The notes: generated by a model from the sequence alone, not told the origin. 55,659 nucleotides of DNA from Pseudomonadota bacterium (GCA_018240895.1 JAFEEX010000041.1:1-55659); one strand, 5' to 3'; shown: positions 1-7,540, counted from the stretch's first letter. Made by a program: numbers and translations.

Positions 1-463
1 CGATCACGGTCGCGCCGACGAAGGTCTTGAGCGTGCCCTTGACCTCGCTGGTCAGGCTTCCCGGATCGACCTTCAATTCCTTAATCACGAAGGCTTGCGT
101 CACGTCCGAACCGCGCTGCTCCTCGACGATTCTAATCAGCTCGCCCTTGAGCGTGCCATTGGCGGCAGGATCGGCGAGCTCGAGGATCTGGCTCATCCAG
201 TAGTCGAGCCCTTCGGGGCTGCGGTTGAGCAGCAGCAGCGCGGCGTCGCGGGTGACGAATTCGAGATACTGGGCGCTGACTCCGGCGCTCGACACAGTGA
301 GCGGCGCGCGGGTCGTCGGGACCAGCAGCACTTCGCGGTCGCGGGTCGCGGCGAAGCCGCCGGCGACGACCAGGGCGACCGCGAGCCCGGCACTGGTCAG
401 CGCGAACAGGTTGCGCTGCCTGAGTAGGACCTGGCTGCGTTCATGGGAAATCTGGACAAGCAT
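1..463 (-). CDS. traE: TraE, F-type conjugative transfer protein (3' part outside window)
   Basis: This is the N-terminal part of a TraE-family component of the F-type type IV secretion (mating-pore) apparatus, an inner-membrane-anchored protein with a periplasmic domain. About 154 residues are visible. A short cytoplasmic start (MLVQISHERSQ) is followed by one membrane segment at about residues 19-38 and then the periplasmic part. The start ATG at 461-463 has a good ribosome binding site (GGGGAG about 9 nt upstream). The gene follows traL by 14 bp, in the order traA-traL-traE found in F-like transfer operons. The identification rests on the order, size and topology together with sequence resemblance. 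The gene is cut by the window edge. Confidence 0.85.
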   Translation of the reverse strand, partial: MLVQISHERSQVLLRQRNLFALTSAGLAVALVVAGGFAATRDREVLLVPTTRAPLTVSSAGVSAQYLEFVTRDAALLLLNRSPEGLDYWMSQILELADPAANGTLKGELIRIVEEQRGSDVTQAFVIKELKVDPGSLTSEVKGTLKTFVGATVI

Positions 464-477
464 GGTTGTGTCTCCCC

Positions 478-765
478 TCAGCCGGCGAGCAGCCGGCAAT
501 GGGAGGGCGGGGTCACTTTGAGACCGGTGAGACCTGCGGGCAGGTGCCAATAGGCGGCATGGATTACCCAGGCCCAACTGCGGCCTGCTTTGGCCTTGCG
601 GAGCGCAAACCAGGAAGCAGCGGCAAGGGCGATGCCGACAAAGACGTGCTGTGCGAGGATCCCCCAGGTGAAGGGGACGATCATCCCGGCAAACTCGTCG
701 ACGGTCCAGAAGCCGATCAGCTCCGGGTCATCGAGCCGCCGGGGAATGATGTACCGGTCGCTCAT
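478..765 (-). CDS. traL: TraL, F-type conjugative transfer protein
   Basis: A 95-residue TraL-family protein, a small inner-membrane component needed for assembly of the F-type pilus and mating pore. The N-terminus (MSDRYIIPRRLDDPE) is typical of the family. Two hydrophobic stretches (about residues 26-53) form a membrane hairpin, and an aromatic segment follows (WAWVIHAAYWHLP). It lies 27 bp downstream of traA and 14 bp upstream of traE, and all three are surely cotranscribed. The length matches the family (about 90-100 residues). Confidence 0.88.
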   Translation of the reverse strand: MSDRYIIPRRLDDPELIGFWTVDEFAGMIVPFTWGILAQHVFVGIALAAASWFALRKAKAGRSWAWVIHAAYWHLPAGLTGLKVTPPSHCRLLAG

Positions 766-792
766 GTGTTCCGCCCTCCCTGGCTTTGCCGG

Positions 793-1122
793 TCAGATGA
801 CCGCGGTGACGACCGAGGTGACGATCGGCACGCCGGTCCCGACGCCGATGCCGACCCCGACCGGGACCGCGATCTGCGCGAGGGTGAAGCGGCCCGAAGC
901 GAGCCCGATCAGGCCGCCGGCGAGGCTGAGCACGGTGATGATCTTGCCGCCCGAGCCTTCGAGGAAGTCGGTGAACTTCTGCAGGGCGGGGGCGAAGGTC
1001 GTGTCGGCACCGGCATAGGCGGCGCTGGCAGCCAGGGCGCCGATCGCGACCGGCAGGGCCAGGCTGGCGAGCTTGCCGAGGCGGGTGCCGCGGCGGATCG
1101 AGGGGAGGGCAGTGGCATTCAT
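793..1122 (-). CDS. traA: TraA-like conjugative pilin precursor
   Basis: A 109-residue pilin precursor of the TraA type, which would form the conjugative pilus after cleavage and membrane insertion. It has a long basic signal sequence (residues 1-37, cleavage predicted after AYA) and a mature part of about 72 residues. The mature part has two hydrophobic segments (about 60-76 and 82-108) separated by a short basic turn, the two-helix design of F-type pilins. I chose the ATG at 1120-1122 because a longer in-frame extension reaching 1362 runs through the control region and lacks pilin features. GGAG lies about 10 nt upstream. It is the first gene of the traA-L-E operon. Pilins of this type are poorly conserved, so the call rests on topology and on the neighbours traL and traE. 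Confidence 0.82.
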   Translation of the reverse strand: MNATALPSIRRGTRLGKLASLALPVAIGALAASAAYAGADTTFAPALQKFTDFLEGSGGKIITVLSLAGGLIGLASGRFTLAQIAVPVGVGIGVGTGVPIVTSVVTAVI

Positions 1123-1146
1123 GGGGACTATTCTCCGTCTGGTGGC

Positions 1147-1164
1147 ACAGCGGATGTTCGCTGT
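1147..1164. repeat. Inverted repeat ACAGCG-N6-CGCTGT upstream of traA
   Basis: Perfect 6-bp arms around GATGTT. The repeat sits 25 bp upstream of the traA start, so it lies in the core promoter or the 5' leader. It may be an operator or an RNA hairpin. Confidence 0.55.
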
Positions 1165-1311
1165 ACGTTCTTGGTGCGGAGAAGTTTGGCTGTAGGAAAT
1201 GGTAAGAAGCGAAATCGCGGTGGCCGAGGCTATCCTGGCCAGCAAATTTGATCTGGTGAGCGTCGTTTGCGGGGCTTTTCCGCTGCTATGAGAATAGCCT
1301 GCTGCTCTGAT

Positions 1312-1368
1312 GCGGACGCGCTCCGCTTCATTGCGGATTTGCTCCGCTCGGAAGCGGACCAATCGATT
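1312..1368. repeat. Three GCGGA-centred boxes at 21-bp spacing
   Basis: GCGGA-N5-TCCGC occurs at 1312-1326 and 1333-1347. A third box, GCGGA at 1354, has a degenerate right arm. The starts are exactly 21 bp apart, two helical turns, so bound proteins would lie on one face of the DNA. The first two boxes are palindromes themselves. Confidence 0.6.
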
Positions 1369-1392
1369 CGTTCGGAGCGAAGGAAATCCTAT

Positions 1393-1414
1393 ATGTTCTT
1401 TTTATGTTCTTTTC
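1393..1414. repeat. 11-bp tandem repeat
   Basis: The unit ATGTTCTTTTY occurs twice head to tail, 64 bp upstream of the HTH gene start and just before the plus-strand TTTCCTACAGC motif. It is unusually AT-rich for this region and may be part of a promoter or binding site. Confidence 0.55.
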
Positions 1415-1477
1415 ACTTTCCTACAGCATTGGACTCGCGATAGCTCGACGACAATTGGTTCGAATCGAGGTCCGATC

Positions 1478-1951
1478 ATGGATGCAGGACAACCCAGTCT
1501 CCATTTGCGCATTGCTCGTCTGCTGACCCTTGCGGTTCGCGAGAGCGGTCTGTCGACGGCGCAAATTGCGCGCAAGGCCGAACTGAAGTGGGACACGGTC
1601 AGGCGAACTCTGGACGGCAAGCGTGCCGCCACGATTCCGGAAATTGTTGCGATCCTGGCGGCCGCGGGTTTTCCCGGCGACGAGACCCTAAGGCTTACGC
1701 TGTTGCTGGGCGAAGACTTTGCCTTGAATCGAGCGGGCAGTGACGTCGCAAAGTTTCTCGGTGAGTTCCTGCAACAGGCTCCCATCGAAATTGTGGCGCA
1801 GCTGGGTGATGACGTCGACGAGCTGCGTCCTCGCTGGGCAAATGGCACGGCTAAGATGTTGGCCAGAACCCTTTCACAACACGTTGCAGAGCTGAACCGT
1901 CGGGGTGACGCGATCGGCGATCGCATACCCCATGAAGCGCCCAAGCACTGA
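1478..1951 (+). CDS. HTH transcriptional regulator of the mobile element
   Basis: A 157-residue protein with an XRE-like helix-turn-helix near the N-terminus (about residues 20-60, STAQIARKAELKWDTVRRTL) and a C-terminal half with no recognised domain, probably for dimerisation. I placed the start at the ATG at 1478 because the upstream in-frame extension crosses the repeat-rich control region. It is divergent to the tra operon and shares its control region, so it is probably the operon's repressor or switch. The family is not recognised beyond the HTH. Confidence 0.7.
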   Translation: MDAGQPSLHLRIARLLTLAVRESGLSTAQIARKAELKWDTVRRTLDGKRAATIPEIVAILAAAGFPGDETLRLTLLLGEDFALNRAGSDVAKFLGEFLQQAPIEIVAQLGDDVDELRPRWANGTAKMLARTLSQHVAELNRRGDAIGDRIPHEAPKH

Positions 1952-1997
1952 GCGGTGCGAGGTTAGGCCCTTACCAGATTGGTTCGGTAGAAATGCT

Positions 1998-2189
1998 ATG
2001 ACTATCCAGGAACTCCTTACCTGCCAGGAAGTGATGCAGCTGACAGGGATTCGTAGCCGCACGACGATCTGGAGGCGTGTCCAGCGAGGATCTTTTCCAG
2101 CCCCACTGGATTTTGGTTTTGGCCGCCTGCGGTGGAAGGCGGAAGACATTTCAGAGTGGGTCAATTCGCTACCTAAAAGGCGCTACTGA
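1998..2189 (+). CDS. AlpA-family DNA-binding regulator
   Basis: A 63-residue protein of the AlpA/MerR-like winged-helix excisionase class. The characteristic motif order is visible: LLTCQEVMQLTGI, then TTIWRRVQRGSFPAP, then RLRWKAEDISEWV. Such proteins act as excisionases or activators of integrase genes in prophages and ICEs. It starts 46 bp after the HTH gene on the same strand, points toward the tRNA, and is the last gene before the tRNA-Pro insertion site, which fits a role in excision. No integrase gene is present between it and the tRNA. Confidence 0.8.
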   Translation: MTIQELLTCQEVMQLTGIRSRTTIWRRVQRGSFPAPLDFGFGRLRWKAEDISEWVNSLPKRRY

Positions 2190-2478
2190 CGGAAACCCGC
2201 CGAGGCACGTCCCGGCGCCATTTCCCGGGCGACACATCCGTCTCCGCTAAGCTTTGCTGACGTTGCCCCGCCCAACGACGAGTGGCGCAGTCTTGCCCTT
2301 GAGGGGCGCCCTGCAGGTTCCCTTTTGCCTGCCTCAAGGCCGCGCGACAAAAGTTCCATCGTTGCAAAGCGTTTAATCTGGATGCGCCTTGTTCCGTCTG
2401 GTTGCACCACCAGTGCACCACCAGCGCAACTCTGGATCGATTTGGGCGGTGAAAAATTCCGCTAAGTTATTGAAAAAT
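2190..2478. other. Gene-free end of the mobile element next to tRNA-Pro
   Basis: A 289-bp stretch between the AlpA-like gene and the 3' end of tRNA-Pro. I see no convincing gene in it; the short minus-strand ORFs resemble nothing known. It contains a 12-bp near-tandem (GCACCACCAG twice, at about 2403-2425). It should contain the attachment-site arm if the element is integrated in the tRNA gene. No second copy of the tRNA end is visible in this window, because the other end of the element lies outside. Confidence 0.5.
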
Positions 2479-2555
2479 TGGTCGGGACGAGAGGATTCGA
2501 ACCTCCGACCCCCACACCCCCAGTGTGATGCGCTACCAGGCTGCGCTACGTCCCG
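2479..2555 (-). tRNA. tRNA-Pro (anticodon GGG)
   Basis: A 77-nt cloverleaf on the minus strand with an encoded CCA end at 2479-2481. The seven-base acceptor stem CGGGACG pairs with CGTCCCG, the anticodon loop is CTGGGGG (anticodon GGG, reading CCC and CCU), and the T-arm contains GGTTCGAATCC. The first pair C1-G72 is typical of bacterial tRNA-Pro. The 3' end faces the conjugation genes, so this gene is the likely integration target of the element to the left. Confidence 0.97.
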
Positions 2556-2599
2556 ACCGGTCCCCGGGAATCCGCGTGGGGGCGGATCGGGGAAGCGCG

Positions 2600-2628
2600 C
2601 CTATAGGCAGGGCGTGGCGGCTTGGCAA
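2600..2628 (-). promoter_or_regulatory. Probable promoter of tRNA-Pro
   Basis: On the minus strand TTGCCA is followed after 17 bp by TATAGG, about 45 bp upstream of the mature tRNA 5' end. The match to the sigma-70 consensus and the spacing are both good. Confidence 0.5.
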
Positions 2629-2810
2629 GCGGGTGTGACGGCTTCGCTTGCCCTTGAATCCCCGGGGGGCAACGCCATTTGCCAGGCGTGCCGGTTGCGG
2701 TGGGGGAAGGGCGCGCGCGTTGCCATGCCCCGGCTTTACTGCTAGGCGCGCGCAATTCTGCCGTCCGCTTCGCGGGCATATCCACATTTCCAAGGCGATT
2801 TTGTACTGTC

Positions 2811-3146
2811 ATGAGCAGCCCGACACTTTCCATTCTTGCCTCGGCCGCCGCCGCGGGATCGCCGCCCGCCTGGACAAGCGGCGTGCTGTTGGCCGGTATG
2901 TTTGCGATCTTCTGGTTCTTGATTCTGCGTCCGCAGATGAAGCGGCAGAAGGATCTCCAGGCCAAGATCGATAAACTAAAAAAGGGCGATCAGGTGCTGA
3001 CAGCAGGGGGCCTGCTGGGCAAGGTGGTCAAGGTTGACGAGCATTATGTCGACATTGACCTTGGCCCCAATATGCGGGTGAAGGCGCTGCGATCGACGAT
3101 TGCCGACATCGTGCCGCCGCCCGGCAGCACCCCCGCCAACGACTGA
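2811..3146 (+). CDS. yajC: YajC, Sec translocase accessory subunit
   Basis: A 111-residue protein. YajC associates with SecDF in the inner membrane and supports protein export. One membrane segment lies at about residues 23-42 (LLAGMFAIFWFLILRP), followed by the family motif RPQMKRQK and a soluble domain with GDQVLTAGGLLGKV. I chose the ATG at 2811; an upstream in-frame extension has no counterpart in the family. It lies 26 bp before secD in the standard yajC-secD-secF order. Confidence 0.95.
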   Translation: MSSPTLSILASAAAAGSPPAWTSGVLLAGMFAIFWFLILRPQMKRQKDLQAKIDKLKKGDQVLTAGGLLGKVVKVDEHYVDIDLGPNMRVKALRSTIADIVPPPGSTPAND

Positions 3147-3172
3147 CCCCGGCCAGAAGCGAAAGCGATTCG

Positions 3173-4777
3173 ATGCTTGATTTTCCCCGCTGGAAGCAGG
3201 TCTGGCTCTGGGCGGTAACGCTGGTGCTGGCGGCTGCCGCGCTTCCCTCAATCTTCTCGGTCGCTGGCCTGCCGTGGCCATCGGCCTTGCCCAGTCCCAA
3301 GGTCAATCTTGGGCTTGACCTGGCCGGCGGCAGCCACCTGCTGCTTGAGGCTGATCCCGAACAGGTCAAGCGCCAGCGGCTCGATTCGATGGAAGAGGAA
3401 GTGCGCAACCGGCTGAAGGCGGCCGATCCGCAAATCCAGATTGGCGACATTTCAACTGCCGATGGAACCGTCAGCTTCATCCTGGCCGATCCCACCCGGG
3501 TTGATGCCGCGCGCGAACAGCTTCAGACGCTGACCCGCGGTGCGGGGATGAGCGGGCAGCGCGACTGGGATTTGCAGGTGGTTGATGGCAACCGCATTGT
3601 CATGACGCCGACCCAGGCCGGCATCGATCAGGCCGTTACCCAGGCGATGCAGACCGCGACCGAAGTGGTGCGCAAGCGGATCGATTCGCTCGGCACGCGT
3701 GAGCCGACGATCATCCGCCAGGGCAATGACCGGATCGTGGTGCAGGTGCCGGGGCTGAAAGATCCGACCGCGCTGAAAAACCTGCTGGGCCAGACCGCGA
3801 AACTGGAATTCAAACTGGTTGATACCAACGCGCTGCCCAGTGATTTGCAGCAGGGCATTGTCCCGCCGGGCGATGAACTGGTGCCTTATCAGGACACGGC
3901 CCGGTTCGGCACGGTGCCGATCGCCGTGAAACGGCTGGGCGGGATCAAGGGTGATCAGCTTTCCAATGCCCAGCCGGGCAATGATGATCGCAACAACCAG
4001 CCGATCGTTTCGATCACCTTCGATCAGCAGGGCGGGGCGAAATTCGCCAAGCTGACGACCGAGAACGTCAAGAAGCCGTTCGCGATCATCCTGGATGGCA
4101 AGGTGCTGTCCGCCCCGGTGATCGAGGAACCGATCATTGGCGGCACCGCCCGGATTTCAGGAAGTTTTACCGCGGAAAGCGCCAATCAGCTGGCGATTGC
4201 CCTGCGTTCTGGCGCATTGCCGGTTGACCTGAAAGTGGTGGAGGAACGCTCGGTCGGGCCGGACCTGGGGGCGGATTCGATCCACAAGGGCATGGTGGCC
4301 ATGGGAGTGGGCACCCTGGCCGTGGTTCTGCTGATCTTCTTCACCTATGGCCGATTTGGGGCCTATGCCGATCTGGCGCTGGTGTTCAACGTGATGATGA
4401 TCCTGGGGGTCATGGCGATCCTTGGCACCACGCTGACCCTGCCGGGGATTGCCGGTTTCGTGCTGACGATCGGCGCAGCGGTGGACGCCAACGTGCTGAT
4501 CAACGAACGTATCCGTGAGGAACGCAAGCGGGGACGGCGCGTGGTTCAGGCGGTGGAATTCGGTTACAAGGAAGCCAGTCGCGCGATTTTTGACGCCAAC
4601 ATCACCAACATCATCGCCGCGGCGCTGATGTTCATCTTCGGCTCCGGCCCGGTCAAGGGTTTCGCGGTGGTGCTGGTGATCGGCATCGTCACATCGGTCT
4701 TTACCGCCGTTACACTGACCCGGATGTGGGTCGCGGGCTGGCTGCGCCGGGCGCGGCCGCAAGATCTGCATATTTAA
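3173..4777 (+). CDS. secD: SecD, protein translocase subunit
   Basis: A 534-residue RND-like membrane protein that, with SecF, uses the proton-motive force to help proteins through the SecYEG channel. TM1 is near residues 8-30, followed by the large periplasmic domain that starts with GLDLAGGSHLLLE. Five membrane segments lie in the last third, from about residue 365. The functional motif GAAVDANVLINERIREE in the membrane part carries the conserved Asp. The length is normal for alphaproteobacteria. secF follows after 11 bp. Confidence 0.96.
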   Translation: MLDFPRWKQVWLWAVTLVLAAAALPSIFSVAGLPWPSALPSPKVNLGLDLAGGSHLLLEADPEQVKRQRLDSMEEEVRNRLKAADPQIQIGDISTADGTVSFILADPTRVDAAREQLQTLTRGAGMSGQRDWDLQVVDGNRIVMTPTQAGIDQAVTQAMQTATEVVRKRIDSLGTREPTIIRQGNDRIVVQVPGLKDPTALKNLLGQTAKLEFKLVDTNALPSDLQQGIVPPGDELVPYQDTARFGTVPIAVKRLGGIKGDQLSNAQPGNDDRNNQPIVSITFDQQGGAKFAKLTTENVKKPFAIILDGKVLSAPVIEEPIIGGTARISGSFTAESANQLAIALRSGALPVDLKVVEERSVGPDLGADSIHKGMVAMGVGTLAVVLLIFFTYGRFGAYADLALVFNVMMILGVMAILGTTLTLPGIAGFVLTIGAAVDANVLINERIREERKRGRRVVQAVEFGYKEASRAIFDANITNIIAAALMFIFGSGPVKGFAVVLVIGIVTSVFTAVTLTRMWVAGWLRRARPQDLHI

Positions 4778-4788
4778 GGGCCGCTGCC

Positions 4789-5766
4789 ATGCGCTTGCTC
4801 AAACTTGTTCCCGATGACACCAACATCCACTTCCTGAAGTGGCGGGTGCCGTTTTTTGTCGTTTCGATCTTTCTGATCCTTGCCTCCTGGGGCGCGGTGC
4901 TGACCATGGGGCTCAACCTGGGGGTTGATTTCATCGGCGGCCAGATGATCCGCGTTACTTTCACGCAAAGCGCTGAAGCGCCCGTGGCGCAGCTTCGCGG
5001 CGAGGTGGAGAAGCTGGGCTATGGCGAGCCGACCATCCAGCGCTTCGGCCAGCCCAATCAGGTTTCGATCCGGATGAAGCTGCCGCATGGTTCGGAAAGC
5101 GATGCCGGCAAATCCGAAGCCATGGCCAAAACCATCACCGCTGCAATTCAGAAGGCGCATCCCGATGCCCGGGTTGACGGTGTGGATTCGGTTTCAGGCA
5201 AGGTTTCCGGCGAGTTGTTCCGCACCGGAATGCTGGCGCTGGGCCTGGCGATGATTGCGATTTCGATTTACATCTGGCTGCGCTTCGAATGGCAATTCGG
5301 CGTTGGCGCGCTGTTTTCGCTGTTCCACGACGTGTCGCTGACACTGGGGATGTTCGCCATCACCCAGATGGAATTTGACCTGAATATCGTGGCCGCGATC
5401 CTGACGCTGATCGGTTATTCGCTGAACGATACGATCGTGGTTTATGACCGGGTGCGTGAGAACCTGAAGAAGTTCCGCCGGATGCCGCTGCCCGAATTGC
5501 TTGACCTGTCGGTCAACGAAACGCTGGCGCGCACGGTGATGACTTCGCTGACCATGCTGATCACGCTGACGGCGCTGTTGCTGCTTGGCCCCAAGGTGAT
5601 CTTCGGTTTTACCGCGGCGATCACGCTGGGCATCTTTGTCGGCACCTATAGCTCGATCTATATGGCGGCGCCGATCCTGGTCTGGCTGAAGGTTACGTCA
5701 AACAGCTTCGTGCCGACCGAAACAGCGCTGGAAAAGCAGGAACGCCTGGCGCGCGAAGGGCGTTAG
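4789..5766 (+). CDS. secF: SecF, protein translocase subunit
   Basis: A 325-residue partner of SecD. The first membrane segment is followed by the signature LGVDFIGGQMIRV, a short periplasmic domain, and five C-terminal membrane segments with IGYSLNDTIVVYDRVREN. I used the ATG at 4789 rather than an upstream start that would lie inside secD. The stop codon overlaps that of the convergent glycosyltransferase gene by three bases. Confidence 0.96.
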   Translation: MRLLKLVPDDTNIHFLKWRVPFFVVSIFLILASWGAVLTMGLNLGVDFIGGQMIRVTFTQSAEAPVAQLRGEVEKLGYGEPTIQRFGQPNQVSIRMKLPHGSESDAGKSEAMAKTITAAIQKAHPDARVDGVDSVSGKVSGELFRTGMLALGLAMIAISIYIWLRFEWQFGVGALFSLFHDVSLTLGMFAITQMEFDLNIVAAILTLIGYSLNDTIVVYDRVRENLKKFRRMPLPELLDLSVNETLARTVMTSLTMLITLTALLLLGPKVIFGFTAAITLGIFVGTYSSIYMAAPILVWLKVTSNSFVPTETALEKQERLAREGR

Positions 5767-6944
5767 GCCTTTCGCGCCAGCCGCTGCCAGTGGGAAACCA
5801 GGGCATCGGCATTGGCGTCCCAACTGAAGCCGGCCACTGCCGCGCGCACTGTTTCGCGCGGAGCGGGGCGGGCCAGCAGATCGTTGATGGCTGAGGCGAT
5901 CGCAGACGGATCGCGCGGAACCAGCCGCCCCCAGGCCGGATCGGTGATCAGTTCCTGCGCGCCGGGGATCGGCGTGGTCACCACCGGCGTTCCGCAGGCC
6001 AAGGCCTCTACCCAGGCATTGGCAAGCCCTTCGCTGGCGGTGGGCAGGACGAAGACATCCGCGGCGTTGAGCACGACCGGCAAGTCACCGTGCGGCACTG
6101 CGCCAAGGAAGTGAACCCGCTCTGCCAGGCCCATTCGCTCGGCCAGGCTTTTCAGTGCATTTTCATCCTCACCCTTACCGGCCAGGATCAGGATAGCATC
6201 CGGCACCTGCGCCAGCGCCTCGATCGCGAACCGCTGGCCCTTGCGCGGGATCAGCGCGCCGACGCAGGCCAGCACCCTGGCATCGCGCGGCAGGCCAAGC
6301 TGATCGCGGCACAGCCGGCGGTCATAGGGGCGGAACAGGTCGGCGTTGAGCCCGGTGCGGTGGATTGTGATCCGTTCTCGTGGCATCCCCAGTGCCGCCA
6401 TGTCATCGGCCAGCCCCTGCGACACCGCCAGCAGGCCGTCCGCAGCGCATCCCGCCGCCAGGATCTGTTTGCGGGTGGCGGGGGCAGCACCCCAGTGGTG
6501 AATATCCGCGCCGCGCGCCTTGATTGAAACCGGCAGGCCCAGCGCCCGGGCGATTGCCACTGCCGCCGGACCATCGGGGTAAAAGAACTGCGCGTCGATT
6601 ACGTCAAACGGTGCTTCGGCGTGGAGCGCTTTCGCCAGTGGCAGGACGGCGCGCGCCTCTGCCCGGGCATTGCGGTGTGCGCCGATGCCGGGGATCAGGG
6701 TAAAGCGCGGCCGGTGCACCGTCACCCCGCCGCGCTGCTCCACCTGTGGCAGGCGGGTAAGCTCGCGGTAGCGGGGGTGAAGCGAGAGCGGGAGGGGCGG
6801 AATGCCCAGCGGGCTAACCATCACCAGATCGACATCGCCGCGCTTCGCCACCGCCTGCATCTGCCGCTCAACAAACACGCCAAAGTTGGGGGCGATGTCT
6901 GTCGGGTAAAGCGTGGATAGGGACAGAACCCTCAGGCGGCTCAC
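5763..6944 (-). CDS. Family 4 (GT-B) glycosyltransferase
   Basis: A 393-residue retaining glycosyltransferase of the GT4 type, probably transferring a sugar to a cell-surface glycan or lipid; the substrate cannot be read from the sequence. The N-terminal acceptor domain begins with LSLSTLYPTDIAPNFGVFVERQ. The C-terminal nucleotide-sugar domain carries GALIPRKG and the EX7E motif (EGLANAWVE) near residue 300. The start is a GTG at 6942-6944 that overlaps the stop of the upstream XRE gene by 4 bp, so the two genes are translationally coupled. Pairing a GT with a dedicated regulator suggests a regulated surface polysaccharide step. Confidence 0.88.
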   Translation of the reverse strand: MSRLRVLSLSTLYPTDIAPNFGVFVERQMQAVAKRGDVDLVMVSPLGIPPLPLSLHPRYRELTRLPQVEQRGGVTVHRPRFTLIPGIGAHRNARAEARAVLPLAKALHAEAPFDVIDAQFFYPDGPAAVAIARALGLPVSIKARGADIHHWGAAPATRKQILAAGCAADGLLAVSQGLADDMAALGMPRERITIHRTGLNADLFRPYDRRLCRDQLGLPRDARVLACVGALIPRKGQRFAIEALAQVPDAILILAGKGEDENALKSLAERMGLAERVHFLGAVPHGDLPVVLNAADVFVLPTASEGLANAWVEALACGTPVVTTPIPGAQELITDPAWGRLVPRDPSAIASAINDLLARPAPRETVRAAVAGFSWDANADALVSHWQRLARKA

Positions 6945-7513
6945 AGCGGGCGCACCAGCATTTCGGCAACGGCAAGCCAGGCCGGGTTTTCCACCACGAT
7001 CTGGCGGTGCCCCGGATCGGGCGGCAGGATCGCAACGCGGCTGGCGTCACGATCAATCATCCGGCCGAAGGCGAAGCGCCCGGCGGATCGCGGCGCCAGG
7101 ATATCGCGGTTGAGCAGGCGGCCGAAATCCTGCGACTCCACCCGGCGCAGCCAGACCTGATCGCCGGCGCGGTACTGGCCCGCCGGTGCCTCAATCATCA
7201 GGGCCTGCAGCGCGCCGTCACCGCCAAGCGCGCTCGGCAAGATTGCCTCTCGCGGAATAGTCAGCGCCTCGGCCCCTTCGGCGGTCAGGCGGGCAACGTA
7301 CATCGGGTGATCCGCCGCCTCACCGCGAACCAGCAGTTCGGGTTCGACTTCCAGCGCGACGGCGATGCGGTTCATCCAGGTAAGCGACAATTGCCGCGTG
7401 CCGGTTTCAAGCCGCCCGATCGTCTGCGCGGTGGTGGCGGGCATACAGCGCGCGGCAACATCGGCCAGGGTCAGGCCCTTTTCACGGCGGATGGCGCGGA
7501 TGCGGTTGATCAT
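6941..7513 (-). CDS. XRE-family transcriptional regulator
   Basis: A 190-residue protein with an XRE helix-turn-helix in residues 1-60 (LTLADVAARC then TTAQTIGRLETGTRQLS). The C-terminal domain of about 110 residues resembles the peptidase-S24-like or cupin-like sensory domains of such regulators, but I cannot assign it and see no Ser-Lys dyad. It is the first gene of a two-gene unit with the glycosyltransferase. A palindrome (AACCA-GAT-TGGTT) 15 bp upstream of its start suggests autoregulation. Confidence 0.8.
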   Translation of the reverse strand: MINRIRAIRREKGLTLADVAARCMPATTAQTIGRLETGTRQLSLTWMNRIAVALEVEPELLVRGEAADHPMYVARLTAEGAEALTIPREAILPSALGGDGALQALMIEAPAGQYRAGDQVWLRRVESQDFGRLLNRDILAPRSAGRFAFGRMIDRDASRVAILPPDPGHRQIVVENPAWLAVAEMLVRPL

Positions 7514-7527
7514 GGGAAAGCCCTTGT

Positions 7528-7540
7528 AACCAGATTGGTT
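7528..7540. promoter_or_regulatory. Putative operator, AACCA-GAT-TGGTT
   Basis: A perfect 5-3-5 palindrome 15 bp upstream of the XRE regulator start, in the gap shared with the divergent DUF6456 gene. Position and symmetry suggest a binding site for the regulator itself. No experimental basis. Confidence 0.45.

Larger units (their letters stand above)
1123..1477. promoter_or_regulatory. Divergent control region between traA operon and HTH regulator
   Basis: A 355-bp gene-free stretch between two divergent genes, AT-richer than its surroundings. It holds (a) an inverted repeat ACAGCG-N6-CGCTGT at 1147-1164, 25 bp upstream of traA; (b) the 11-mer TTTCCTACAGC once on each strand, at 1189-1199 (minus) and 1417-1427 (plus), so that each copy faces its own gene; (c) three GCGGA boxes at 21-bp spacing from 1312; and (d) an 11-bp tandem repeat at 1393-1414. 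The arrangement suggests that one regulator controls both promoters. Function is inferred; the repeats are seen directly. Confidence 0.6.

Noticed and set aside
2173-2421. Short minus-strand ORFs in the element end, considered as an integrase remnant
   Set aside because: No integrase motif (catalytic Arg or Tyr regions) could be recognised in any frame.
2389-2745. Plus-strand ORF containing GREDSNLRPPHPQ across the tRNA
   Set aside because: This peptide is the well-known false translation of the antisense strand of tRNA-Pro and not a gene.
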